The notes below the pieces were generated by a model. That model saw only the letters and a program-made list of their open reading frames with translations, did not search any database and was not told the origin of the DNA. DNA of 19,651 nt, from the NCBI RefSeq assembly GCF_041687175.1, contig NZ_JAWLCK010000050.1, positions 1-19,651 of the forward strand, given 5' to 3'. Below, in pieces: positions 1 to 8,800 of the stretch (position 1 is its first letter; each line of letters begins with the position of its first letter). This stretch comes from Lutispora sp041687175 (GTDB lineage: Bacteria; Bacillota; Clostridia; Lutisporales; Lutisporaceae). The position numbers were made by a program, and so were the translations under genes.

Positions 1-48
1 CTTTATTTTTATGGAGCGAACTTTATTTTAATGGAGTAAACTTTATTA
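1..48. repeat. 20-bp direct repeat, about 2.4 copies, cut by window edge
   Basis: Bases 1-20, 21-40 and 41-48 line up in register. Units 1 and 2 share CTTTATTTT and ATGGAG, differ at only a few positions, and the third copy decays after CTTTATTA. The array lies just past the glmS stop and may continue beyond base 1. On the minus strand it sits downstream of a TATAAT-like hexamer (51-56) for which I find no good -35. It could be the end of a short tandem repeat array or paired protein-binding sites; nothing here identifies it. The rest of 1-82 shows no hairpin or T-run that would terminate glmS. Confidence 0.5.
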
Positions 49-82
49 GAATTATACAACTAATAAACTATATTTTACTTCC

Positions 83-1912
83 CTATTCTACTGTCACGCT
101 CTTGGCCAAATTTCTGGGTTTATCCACATCACAGCCCTTTTCTACTGCCATGTAGTATGCCAAAAGCTGTAGTGGTATTACTGCTACAACGGGAGCCAAC
201 AAGTCTGGTACCTCAGGTATGAATATAGTCTGGTCTGAGATTTCTTCCACTTCCTTGTGTCCTTCTTTTGCTATGGCAAATACATAGGCACCTCTGGCCT
301 TTACCTCTTTTACATTACTGAGCATCTTTTCATATAGTTCCTGCTGTGTCATCAGAGCCAGCACTATGGTTCCTTTCTCCAACAAAGCTATGGGACCATG
401 CTTTAACTCACCTGCTGCATAGGAGTCTGAGTGTATATAGGATATTTCCTTAAGCTTCAGGGAACCTTCCATTGCCAATGCACTGTCCAGTCCTCTTCCT
501 ATGAAGTACACATCCTTTACACCTGAATACTTGGTTGCAAACTTCTGAAGCTCTTCCTTGTTCTTTAATATCTTCTCAATTTTATCAGGAAGTTTAAGCA
601 TTTCATCCTTTATAGCCTTTATTTCTATCTTTGATAATGCTTCCTTAAGACCCGCCATATGAAGTGCAATCTCATACATGGCTATCAATTGTGTTGTATA
701 GGCCTTAGTAGATGCAACTGCAATTTCCGGCCCTGCCCAGGTATAAAGCACATCATGGGATTCTCTGGCAATGGAGCTGCCCACCACATTCACTACGCTC
801 AGTATCCTTGCTCCCTTTGCTTTTGCCTCTTTCAGTGCAGCAAGGGTATCCAGGGTCTCCCCAGATTGGCTTATTATTATTACTAGCGTGTTTTCATCCA
901 CCAATGGATTTCTGTATCTAAACTCTGAAGCAATATCTACTTCTACAGGAATTCCAGCTAGTTTTTCTATCAGGTGCTTTCCTACCAATCCTGCATGATA
1001 AGCTGTACCACAGGCAACAATAAAAATCTTGCTTATCTTTTCAAGGTCTGCCTTGGTTAACTTAATATCGTCCAGTTTTATGGTATCAGAGTCTGCATCT
1101 ATTCTGGAGAGCATTGTATCCTTTACCGCCTTTGGCTGTTCATGGATTTCCTTTATCATGAAATGCTCATAGCCACCCTTTTCTGCAGCAGATACATCCC
1201 ATGTTACATTGAAAACTTCCTTCTTAACCGGCTCTCCATTTTCTGCAAAGAAGTTTATGTCCTCCTTGGTTATTACTGCTACTTCGTTTTCATCCATGAG
1301 GTATATTTTTCTTGTGTGCTTCAGTATTGCAGGTATATCTGAGGCTATATAATTCTCACCTTCTCCTATACCTACAACTAATGGATTTTCCTTTCTGACA
1401 CAAACCATCTTATCCGGTTCTCTGGAGCTTATGACTGCAAAGGCATATGAGCCTTTGATTTCTCTCAGAACCTTTCTTACAGCTTCAGTCAAATCTCCTT
1501 CATAGAAATAGTCCACATAGTGAGCCAATACTTCCGTATCCACCTCAGATTTGAATACATAGCCTTTCTTTGTAAGGAAGTCTCTTATCTTCTGATAGTT
1601 TTCTATTATCCCGTTATGAACTACTGCAATGTCCCCTTTTCCATTGGTATGGGGGTGCGAATTCTGGTCTGAAGGCTCACCATGGGTAGCCCACCTGGTA
1701 TGTCCTATTGCTAGATTTCCACTTAGCTTTTCCTTGTCCAGATGTTCTTCCAGGATGCTTAGTCTTCCTTTATATTTTCTTACTTGTATACTTTTTTCTG
1801 TATATATCGCAACACCTGCTGAATCATATCCTCTATATTCAAGTTTTTTCAAACCATCTATCAAAATCGGCACTGCATTTTTATCGCCGATATATCCAAC
1901 TATGCCACACAT
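83..1912 (-). CDS. glmS: Glutamine--fructose-6-phosphate aminotransferase (isomerizing)
   Basis: GlmS converts fructose-6-phosphate and glutamine to glucosamine-6-phosphate and glutamate in the cytoplasm, the first committed step towards UDP-GlcNAc and peptidoglycan. The 609-aa product is full length for the family. It starts MCGIVGYIG, so Cys2 becomes the N-terminal nucleophile after Met removal. The glutaminase domain spans about 2-220, with HTRWATHG at 71-78 and HNG at 99-101. Two SIS sugar-isomerase domains follow, about 290-425 and 460-600, with CGTAYHAG at 301-308 and SQSGETLDT at 348-356. The C-terminus DKPRNLAKSVTVE is the family signature and includes the catalytic-site lysine. An AAAGGGG ribosome binding site (1921-1927) lies 8 nt before the ATG. 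The gene is preceded by its ribozyme and by glmM, the next enzyme of the pathway. Confidence 0.98.
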   Translation of the reverse strand: MCGIVGYIGDKNAVPILIDGLKKLEYRGYDSAGVAIYTEKSIQVRKYKGRLSILEEHLDKEKLSGNLAIGHTRWATHGEPSDQNSHPHTNGKGDIAVVHNGIIENYQKIRDFLTKKGYVFKSEVDTEVLAHYVDYFYEGDLTEAVRKVLREIKGSYAFAVISSREPDKMVCVRKENPLVVGIGEGENYIASDIPAILKHTRKIYLMDENEVAVITKEDINFFAENGEPVKKEVFNVTWDVSAAEKGGYEHFMIKEIHEQPKAVKDTMLSRIDADSDTIKLDDIKLTKADLEKISKIFIVACGTAYHAGLVGKHLIEKLAGIPVEVDIASEFRYRNPLVDENTLVIIISQSGETLDTLAALKEAKAKGARILSVVNVVGSSIARESHDVLYTWAGPEIAVASTKAYTTQLIAMYEIALHMAGLKEALSKIEIKAIKDEMLKLPDKIEKILKNKEELQKFATKYSGVKDVYFIGRGLDSALAMEGSLKLKEISYIHSDSYAAGELKHGPIALLEKGTIVLALMTQQELYEKMLSNVKEVKARGAYVFAIAKEGHKEVEEISDQTIFIPEVPDLLAPVVAVIPLQLLAYYMAVEKGCDVDKPRNLAKSVTVE

Positions 1913-1941
1913 CTATTTTTCCCCTTTCATTTATGCGAAAT

Positions 1942-1989
1942 GGGGACAAGCCGCTGCCACGAGGGTATTCCTTGCAGCGGAATGTCCCC
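1942..1989 (-). repeat. Long hairpin between glmS ribozyme and glmS start
   Basis: The arms are GGGGACA + CCGCTGC and GCAGCGG + TGTCCCC. That makes two 7-bp helices separated by a 2x2 mismatch, with a 16-nt apical loop. No T-run follows, so this is not an intrinsic terminator. The structure lies 3' of the ribozyme and ends about 29 nt before the glmS start codon, outside the ribosome binding site. The GGGGACA/TGTCCCC ends resemble small REP-like palindromes seen between genes in some Firmicutes. That resemblance is from memory and is not tested. It would remain on the 3' fragment after ribozyme cleavage, so it might affect stability of the cleaved mRNA. Confidence 0.75.
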
Positions 1990-2029
1990 CGGTAATAATC
2001 TGCCTGATATCTTATATTTGCTCTTTTCG

Positions 2030-2170
2030 GTTTATTTTGTACCTGCAATCGCTTGCGGTTTTGTAAAACCTCTATCGGCGCTGAGCAGCACCGCAGGGCA
2101 CCCGCCGAATTTTTCGATTAACCCTGTCCTCGTCGACTTGGATTTCCAAGTCCAGGCGCTTATATAATTC
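2030..2170 (-). ncRNA. glmS ribozyme (glucosamine-6-phosphate-activated self-cleaving riboswitch)
   Basis: This is a cis-acting RNA in the glmS leader. Known members use glucosamine-6-phosphate as cofactor to cleave the mRNA, which lowers GlmS when its product is abundant. The hallmark TATATAAGCGCC is present, and cleavage is expected between A2160 and G2159. It is followed by the P1 helix GACTTGG-AAAT-CCAAGTC (2152-2135), then GACGAGG, AATCGAAAAATTCGGCGGG, TGCCCTGCGG, and a 3' part with AAAACCGCAAGCGATTGCAGG. This order and spacing match the family. The 3' boundary is approximate. The ribozyme lies about 120 nt upstream of the glmS start codon. Confidence 0.96.
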
Positions 2171-2172
2171 AT

Positions 2173-2369
2173 TTTCCCCAGTCTGCTTAATCGCCTCCTC
2201 TCTCACTGACTAATGATTTCTTGTCACCTCCCCTCAAGGATGTAAAGTAAGCTTTATTGTTCCCTATTTTTGACGAAAAACCCCAAGGTTTTTTTCGCTA
2301 AAATTTTTTCTATAGTTTATAATATATTATCGCAAGTAATATTGTTATATATTTCAATAAAATTTGGGA
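2173..2369 (-). other. AT-rich leader between glmM and glmS ribozyme; presumed glmS promoter region
   Basis: This stretch should hold the glmS promoter, since the ribozyme begins right after it. I see TTGAAA (2357-2352) and TTGCGA (2335-2330) as possible -35 boxes, but no well-spaced -10 partner, so no promoter is assigned. An imperfect palindrome at 2274-2297 (AAAAACC-TTGG-GGTTTTT core) could be a weak bidirectional terminator. Two purine-rich, Shine-Dalgarno-like runs occur, GAGGGGAGGTGAC (about 2235-2223) and GAGAGGAGG (about 2202-2194). Neither leads to a convincing gene. No ORF of note lies wholly inside this stretch. Confidence 0.5.
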
Positions 2370-2370
2370 A

Positions 2371-2393
2371 GGGTTGCTGCTGTGCAGCAACCC
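2371..2393 (-). terminator. Hairpin directly after glmM stop, possible weak terminator
   Basis: A perfect 10-bp stem, GGGTTGCTGC / GCAGCAACCC, with a 3-nt ACA loop begins one base after the glmM TAA. The tail reads TTCCCAAATTTTATTG, so the U-tract is displaced and broken. Termination may therefore be partial, or the hairpin may mainly protect the glmM mRNA 3' end. Read-through would join glmM with the glmS ribozyme leader. Confidence 0.6.
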
Positions 2394-2394
2394 C

Positions 2395-3744
2395 TTATGA
2401 AAGTTTCTTTTCAATTAATTCTGCCAATTCCTGGGCCATTTTTTGTATAGAGTTTTCATCTTTTCCTTCAAGCATAACCCTTACCAATGGTTCAGTACCT
2501 GAAGGTCTTATGACTACTCTTCCTGAGTCTTTCATTTCAGTTTCTATTCTTTCTATTGCAGCTTTTATTTCTGCATCTTCCATGTATTTATCTTTATACT
2601 CATTCTTTATCTTTGCGTTTACAAGGACTTGAGGTAATACTGTCATTATGCTTTTTAGCTCTGATAGTTTTTTGCCTGTTTCCTTTAGCACAGATAACAG
2701 TTGAAGGGCTGTTAAAAGACCATCACCTGTAGTATTGTGGTCTAGGAAGATGATGTGGCCCGACTGTTCTCCCCCTAAGTTATAACCGCTTTTCGCCATT
2801 TCTTCCAATACATATCTGTCTCCTACTTTGGTTCTGACAATACTTAATTGTTCTTTCCTGCAGGCTATTTCAAAACCCATATTGCTCATTATAGTAGCAA
2901 CTATGGTATCTTTTTTCAATTTGCCCTTAGCCTTCAAGTGTTTCCCTATGATTGCCATCACATGGTCTCCATTGACTATTTCGCCCTTTTCATCTACCGC
3001 AATAAGTCTATCTGCATCGCCGTCAAAGGCTAAGCCCGCATCTGCTCCTGCTTCAACTACCAATTGCTGAAGGCTTTCTGGATGAGTAGAGCCGCAATTG
3101 TTATTTATATTTGTCCCATCCGGTTTGTTGTTTATTACTACGACTTCTGCTCCCAATTCTTCCAAAGCCATTGGCGCTGACAAATATGAAGCTCCATTGG
3201 CACAGTCTATGGCTATCTTTAACCCTTTTAGGTCAACATCTATAGTATTCTTCAAAAATTCTACATATGTATGGACTGGATTTTCCACTTCTGTTTTCTT
3301 CCCTATGCTTTCACCGGTTGGTTTAGGTAAGCTACCTAAACCCTTCTCAATTATTTCCTGTATTTTGTCTTCCAATTCATCCGGTAGCTTATACCCCTTG
3401 CTGTCAAAAAATTTAATTCCATTGTATTCAAAGGGATTATGGGAAGCAGATATGACTACTCCTGCATCCAAACCCATTTGTCTGGTGAGATAAGCCACCG
3501 CAGGTGTAGGCTGCACACCTAAAATCACAGCCTCTCCACCTACGGAACATATACCTGCCACCAATGCTGCCTCCAACATATCTCCAGAAATTCTTGTGTC
3601 TTTGCCCACTCCTATTCTTGGTTTTCGATTGGTTTCCTGGGTTAATATATAGGCTCCAGCCCTTCCTAGTTTATAGGCTAGTTCAAAATCCAATTCAGTA
3701 TTTGCTACACCTCTAACGCCATCAGTTCCAAATAATCGGCTCAT
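2395..3744 (-). CDS. glmM: Phosphoglucosamine mutase
   Basis: GlmM interconverts glucosamine-6-phosphate and glucosamine-1-phosphate, the step after GlmS in UDP-GlcNAc synthesis. The 449-aa product has the usual length and all key sites of the alpha-D-phosphohexomutase family. The N-terminal signature is LFGTDGVRG (4-12). The phosphoserine loop is SASHNP, with the catalytic Ser at 101. The Mg-binding loop is DGDADR (241-246). The sugar-binding loop is GGEQSGH (324-330), and the C-terminal phosphate-binding loop is RPSGTEPLVRV (413-423). GlmM enzymes need phosphorylation of the active-site Ser; that is family knowledge. An AAGGGGG ribosome binding site lies about 9 nt before the ATG. The gene has its own promoter and sits upstream of glmS, as is common in Clostridia. 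Confidence 0.98.
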   Translation of the reverse strand: MSRLFGTDGVRGVANTELDFELAYKLGRAGAYILTQETNRKPRIGVGKDTRISGDMLEAALVAGICSVGGEAVILGVQPTPAVAYLTRQMGLDAGVVISASHNPFEYNGIKFFDSKGYKLPDELEDKIQEIIEKGLGSLPKPTGESIGKKTEVENPVHTYVEFLKNTIDVDLKGLKIAIDCANGASYLSAPMALEELGAEVVVINNKPDGTNINNNCGSTHPESLQQLVVEAGADAGLAFDGDADRLIAVDEKGEIVNGDHVMAIIGKHLKAKGKLKKDTIVATIMSNMGFEIACRKEQLSIVRTKVGDRYVLEEMAKSGYNLGGEQSGHIIFLDHNTTGDGLLTALQLLSVLKETGKKLSELKSIMTVLPQVLVNAKIKNEYKDKYMEDAEIKAAIERIETEMKDSGRVVIRPSGTEPLVRVMLEGKDENSIQKMAQELAELIEKKLS

Positions 3745-3779
3745 AGTATTGTCCCCCTTTAGTTTAGACTTACCTTCCT

Positions 3780-3808
3780 ATTATAACTTAAAACCATTTT
3801 TTATGCAA
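3780..3808 (-). promoter_or_regulatory. Sigma-A-type promoter of glmM
   Basis: TTGCAT (3808-3803) and a perfect TATAAT (3785-3780) are separated by exactly 17 nt. The -10 lies about 35 nt before the glmM ATG. It is placed in the short gap after argS, so glmM can be transcribed independently of the T-box-controlled argS transcript. I see no terminator hairpin between argS and this promoter. Confidence 0.8.
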
Positions 3809-3843
3809 TTTTACTTTAATAACCTTGGATCAATAGTGTTGTT

Positions 3844-5535
3844 TTACATACTTTCAGGGGTTTGAATTCCAAGCAAATTTAATCCTATGTCCAATACGTT
3901 GGTTACTGCTTTTGTTAACGCCAGTCTTGCATCTCTTACTTCCTTTTCTGCTGTCAGTATTGGATGAGTATTATAGAATTTATTGTACGCTTTTGCGAGA
4001 TCAGTCACATACCTGTTTATTACAAAGGGTTCGTATCTGTCTGCAGCTTGTTTTACTGTTTCTTTAAAGAAGCCTAATTGCTTAACCAAATTATACTCAT
4101 CTTCTGTCTTTAGATAAGATAGATCCGGGTTTTCATCTATATTTCCTGCCTTTTTCAGTATGCTCTTACCGCGTACATAGCTGTACTGTACATAGGGTCC
4201 TGATTCACCTTCGAAGCTGAGCATATCCTCCCAGGAGAATATTATATCCCTGTCCATATTGTTCTTCAGGAAGGTGTATATTATGGCTCCCATACCTACT
4301 TTTTTAGCCACATCTTCTTTGTTTTCCAGGTTTGGATTCTTGGTATTTATTATCTCCAATGTCTTCTCCACAGCCTCGTCCACAACTTCCTTGGCATATA
4401 TTACGTCACCTTTCCTGGAGGCCAGCTTTCTGTCTGCAAATTTCACCAGCGAAGTTCCTACATGTACGCAATCATCAGCCCAATCAAATCCTGCAAGCTT
4501 TAGCACAGAGAAGAACTGTTTAAAATGCAGAGCCTGAGTGTTGCCTACCACATATAGGGATTTGAAGAAGTCATAGGTTCTCTTCCTGTATATGGCTGCT
4601 GCCAGATCCCTTGTGGCATATATGGTTGCACCATCTGATTTTATGATCATGCATGGAGGCAAATTAAACTGTTCCAAATCAACTATCTGAGCTCCATTGC
4701 TTTCTTTGAGCAGATTTTTATCCTTGAGTATCTCAATAACCTCAGGCATCTTGTCGCTATAGAAGCTTTCCCCTGCATAGGAATCAAATTCTATGTTAAA
4801 GTCCTTATAGAGTTTCTTGAATTCCTTAAGGCTCAACTCCCTGAATTTCTCCCATAATGCTACTGCCTCTGGCTCTCCATCCTCAAGCTGTTTGAAATAC
4901 ATTCTACCTTCGTTTTCAAGTGAAGGATCCTTTTCTGCTTCATCATGGAATTTCACATATATCTTCAACAGTTCATTTATAGGATCCTTTTCTATTACCT
5001 CATCATCGCCCCATCTCTTATATGCAGAGATAAGCTTTCCAAATTGAGTGCCATAATCACCTATGTGATTCAGCTTTACTGTTTTATACCCTAAGTGTTT
5101 GAATATCTTTTCTATTGCATTTCCTGTTATAGTATTTACAAGATGTCCTATGTGGAAAGGTTTTGCAATATTTGGGGACGAAAACTCCACCAGTACTGTC
5201 TTGCCTTCCCCTTCATCTGAGGTGCCATATTTATCTCCCTGTTCTATTACCTGATTGATTACTTGTTTTATGAATTCTTCCTTGTTTACAAAGAAGTTCA
5301 GGTATCCTCCTGCTGCCTCAGCTTTTTCCACTATATTATCCTTTTCCACCTTTTCTGCCAGTTCTTTGGCAATCATATTAGGTGCCTTTCTCATGACCTT
5401 TGCCAGTTGGAAGCAGGGAAAGGCATAATCCCCCATATTGGGTTGAGGTGGTATCTCCATCAAATCCAATACCTTTGCTTCTTCCATATCTGTAATATTG
5501 CTTATTTTTTTCGCTATTTCCAGTTTGAAATCCAT
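3844..5535 (-). CDS. argS: Arginine--tRNA ligase
   Basis: This class I aminoacyl-tRNA synthetase charges tRNA-Arg with arginine. From the start I choose, the product is 563 aa, normal for ArgRS. The N-terminal ArgRS-specific domain is about 1-85. The catalytic core carries PNIAKPFHIGHL with HIGH at 128-131. The KMSKS position reads KLASRKG (370-376), a degenerate form of the kind known in many ArgRS. A DALR-type anticodon-binding helical domain fills about 449-563. A longer frame runs to an ATG at 5619, but those 28 extra codons are the antiterminator and terminator of the T-box leader. ATG 5535 has an AAGGAGG ribosome binding site (5549-5543) 7 nt upstream and begins MDFKLEIAKK. The gene is controlled by the T-box and promoter just upstream. 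Confidence 0.97.
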   Translation of the reverse strand: MDFKLEIAKKISNITDMEEAKVLDLMEIPPQPNMGDYAFPCFQLAKVMRKAPNMIAKELAEKVEKDNIVEKAEAAGGYLNFFVNKEEFIKQVINQVIEQGDKYGTSDEGEGKTVLVEFSSPNIAKPFHIGHLVNTITGNAIEKIFKHLGYKTVKLNHIGDYGTQFGKLISAYKRWGDDEVIEKDPINELLKIYVKFHDEAEKDPSLENEGRMYFKQLEDGEPEAVALWEKFRELSLKEFKKLYKDFNIEFDSYAGESFYSDKMPEVIEILKDKNLLKESNGAQIVDLEQFNLPPCMIIKSDGATIYATRDLAAAIYRKRTYDFFKSLYVVGNTQALHFKQFFSVLKLAGFDWADDCVHVGTSLVKFADRKLASRKGDVIYAKEVVDEAVEKTLEIINTKNPNLENKEDVAKKVGMGAIIYTFLKNNMDRDIIFSWEDMLSFEGESGPYVQYSYVRGKSILKKAGNIDENPDLSYLKTEDEYNLVKQLGFFKETVKQAADRYEPFVINRYVTDLAKAYNKFYNTHPILTAEKEVRDARLALTKAVTNVLDIGLNLLGIQTPESM

Positions 5536-5555
5536 ATATAATCCTCCTTGAACTA

Positions 5556-5748
5556 AATTAAAAAAGAACTCCGTCTCAGCTAAGAGACGGAGTATCCGCG
5601 GTACCACTCTAATTGGCATAAAAGCCCACTTTAATCCATAACGCCGGATAGCGCTTTTGTCTCCTCAGCTCTTTTCCTCAAGTTGTGACTGTCCGACTTC
5701 CACTCTGTTCGGACTCGCTGAAGCCCTTTACATTGAGTACTTTTCTGA
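5556..5748 (-). ncRNA. T-box riboswitch leader of argS
   Basis: T-box leaders sense the charging state of a tRNA: uncharged tRNA pairs with the specifier codon and the T-box bulge and prevents termination. The T-box sequence AGAGTGGTACCGCGG lies at 5610-5596. Stem I carries the AGCGAGTC...GTGGAAGTC elements (about 5719-5695). Its base can pair CTCA (about 5737-5734) with TGAG (5667-5664). In T-boxes the specifier usually precedes NN-TGAG; here that triplet is AGA (5672-5670), an arginine codon, in agreement with argS. The bulge TGGT would pair with an ACCA tRNA end. The leader is fairly short. The Stem I boundaries are my reading and not a folded model. Confidence 0.95.
5560..5593 (-). terminator. 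Intrinsic terminator of the argS T-box leader
   Basis: The stem ACTCCGTCTC / GAGACGGAGT (10 bp) with loop TTAGCT is followed by TCTTTTTT. The 5' arm begins with ACTC, which can instead pair with GAGT of the T-box (about 5609-5606) to form the antiterminator. This gives the usual mutually exclusive pair. It ends 24 nt before the argS start codon. Confidence 0.95.
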
Positions 5749-5782
5749 TTCATAGATTTATGCATATATAATATTATCTACT

Positions 5783-5811
5783 ATTTTATTTAATAATATA
5801 AAAATAGTCAA
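5783..5811 (-). promoter_or_regulatory. Promoter of the argS T-box transcript
   Basis: TTGACT (5811-5806) and TAAAAT (5788-5783) are 17 nt apart in a very AT-rich segment just upstream of Stem I. The -35 hexamer overlaps the TGA stop of the surface protein gene (5810-5808), so the two transcription units abut. A second -10-like TAGATAAT lies a few bases downstream. Confidence 0.65.
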
Positions 5812-8800
5812 TAAGAATCATTCTGCATTCTTATATAATTATCAATCAGCGCTGCTGCTTCGGCACGATTCATGATTTCATTAGGTCTGAAGGTTCCATC
5901 TGGACGACCTTGCATTAGCTTCTTATTTATCAGCTCATCTACATAGCCTGCTGCCCAATCTGGTATTTCTTTCTTATCTGGGAATGCTGCTTTGATATTT
6001 TTATCATCTCCTGAGAAACCTAAGGCTCTTGCTATCATAACACCTGCTTCAGCCCTTGTTATGGTATCGTTGGGCTTCATGTATACTTCATTACCTATGC
6101 CCTTTCCGTTTATCCAACCCTTATCATTGCAGTATTTCAGATATGGTCTCGCCCAGGCCAGTATTTCCTTATCATCTGCATACTTGGATAAATCTACAGC
6201 ATTATTGTCAGGAACATAACCACTGCTCAGTGCCAGCATCTTTGAAAATTCTGCTCTGGTCAAGGATTTTTCAGGTTCAAACCTGTAGTCACCATCTGGG
6301 GTTTTTATACCATTGACAATTCCCTTTTCAATCAGCCTGTACACAGCATCCTTTGCCCAATGGTTGTCCATATCAGTCATGATAGTCAGCTCGCTGTTTT
6401 CCATTACTGCATACATGCTGAAATGGGATAGTCTGACAGTAATTGTTCCCTGGACTTCATCAACCGTTCCACCCACCATGTCCCATTGGCCTGTTTTTTC
6501 ATTATAAACATATATGAATATATGCTTCAGATTTTTTACTTTGTTTTTATTTAAATATATGGTAAGTTCAACAGGTGAATTTAACTCATATCCCTCAGGT
6601 ATCCTTATATCAAATATGTTGCTGACAAAACTCTTCTTTCCGCTTTTCGGTCTGTATTTCAGCAGATCCTTTATTTCATGTATTTCCAGATATCCATTTG
6701 GAAGCTCTTCTCTGCCAGTAAATTTAAGCCTAATCTGGCCTGGTAGCTTTACTTCTTCATTGGCCTGGAAGTTCATCATTTTTCTGAATAAGTAGCCTGT
6801 TTCCTTAGATTCCTTTATGTCGACTTCGTCATAATACCTGTCTCTATTATCTCTACTGTCATCCGGATCTCTTCGATTTGGAAGTATATTTATGATTATG
6901 GCATCCTCATAAGCTTTGTCAGGTGATAAGATATATCTTCCACTCACTACGATTTCACCAGTTCTACTTGCGGTCAGCATTCCGCCCTCTGTTATTGCTG
7001 CAGCTCCTTCATCACCATAGATCTGCCAGCTTACTTTGTCTGATGCCAGCAGCAACTCATTATTATCCATTGTGATTCCATAAAGTTTCAACTGCACACT
7101 TTCTCCTGCTCTAAGCTGCACAATTTCTGGCATGATTTGCACCTTAACAACATCATTTACGCTGGAGTTCAATACCTCAGCTGTGTATTCAGTCATGTTT
7201 CCTGCCAGATCCATGGAGGTTATGATGATAGTCTCCCTGTCATTATTGGTAAGCATATAGTTTTCATTAAAGATGCCATCATCATCCACATTCACTTCGC
7301 TGCCATTAACATATAGCCTGCTGCCAGCTGTAGTTAATCCAGATATCAATATGCTTCCGCTCTGTATAATCTCATAATTGTTTGGACTTTGTACCATCAA
7401 TTCCGGAGCTCTGTCATCATAATAGAACTCATATGACTTAGTGCTCTTATCTCCGTTATCTCCTGTGACTTCAACTTCTACCAAATTGCTGCCATCATCA
7501 AGATTCAACTGGAAGCTGTAATTCATCTCCTTTGTGTCATCAACCTTTTCACCATTTACATAGAATATTGCATTTCCATTCTTATCTGATTGATATCTGC
7601 AATCTATATATGGGGCGTTTGTGTAATATACATCATTACCATTTTCGTCCTTTTCTATATTTATATTGCCGTATTGACTACTGAAATCCATAGTAAATAC
7701 AGGCGGCTCTGGTTTTGGCAGGTATATTTCATCTGAGAGGGTAGGTCTGCTAATATGCTCTTTCTCCTCCGAGCCTACCGACAACTTCTTTTTTATTGCA
7801 TAGAGTGCAAACCTGTATGATCTGTCAGGAATCCAGCCATATTCATTTCCGGAATCATCAAGCAATGTACCCCCAAAAATTGTTTCTGTTGCATCTCCTT
7901 CTACGCTTATCATGGCTTTAACTGAGTTATCTATTTTTCCGTCGCTGTCTACTGCATATATACGATATTCATTTATTCCTGCTGTTTCATCCCACTGAGC
8001 CTTCATCATCCCGTTGCCTATGGATTGGACTTTGAAATTGGTTGGTGCTGCAGGTGATAATTCATCTACTATTTCAAAGGCATCTGAGTACATCTCATTA
8101 AAGGAAAAACTATCCTCAGGGCCGATTACACTCCTCTTTACCACACCGCGCACTTTATAGCTTCCTGTGGTTATTCCATCAGGAATATTCCATTCATAGG
8201 AGCTCAATTCTTTTCCATCCACATCTGTGGCCATCTCCAATGCCATTGAGCTTCCATCATCTTTCACAAGGTATAATTCAACCTTGCTATCATCGGTTAC
8301 ATTCAGCCCCCAATCCACTTTTACCTTGTTTCCTTCCTGCTTTGCAGAAAGTGATTTAAACTCTGCCGGTTCCTTTGCATTGTAAAGTGTCATGGTCACT
8401 GCTTTATCCGACTTTATTGTCCATTCACCAACCTTAGGTGAAACAATGGTTACATACAGGCGTTTTTCTTCCATACCGGAGCTGGAAACATCTGCAGGTA
8501 TAACCTGGTTTCTATAGTTTTCTTCTTCAACAAGCTCATATGTATATCCATCCGGATCTGTTACTGTTATCTCAGGTTTTTCGGAAGAATCATATTCCAT
8601 TTCGATTATGGCTGATTCAACTCTGTCATCGATTACTGCCTTATATGTGTATTCATCAGCACCCAATGCCATTATCTTACCTAAGCTGCCGTCATAACAG
8701 ACATAGTAGGAATATGGAATGCTGCCCAGCTTTTCTATATTGGTGCCGTAGCTTATGGTCACATCTCTTCCATCATCATCTTTGGTATTGACTATATATA

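Noticed and set aside
1..48. CRISPR array
   Set aside because: The 20-bp units are contiguous with no spacers, and no cas gene is in view.
1629..2066. Plus-strand frame of 145 codons across the glmS start and its leader
   Set aside because: It lies antisense to glmS and the ribozyme, has a composition unlike a real protein, and shows no ribosome binding site.
2032..2172. Small protein-coding gene before glmS
   Set aside because: The frame coincides with the glmS ribozyme, has only a weak ribosome binding site and matches no family I know. I treat the locus as RNA.
2274..2297. Strong terminator after glmM
   Set aside because: The stem is mostly A-T with two G-C pairs and imperfect arms. It is kept only as a weak possibility in the leader entry.
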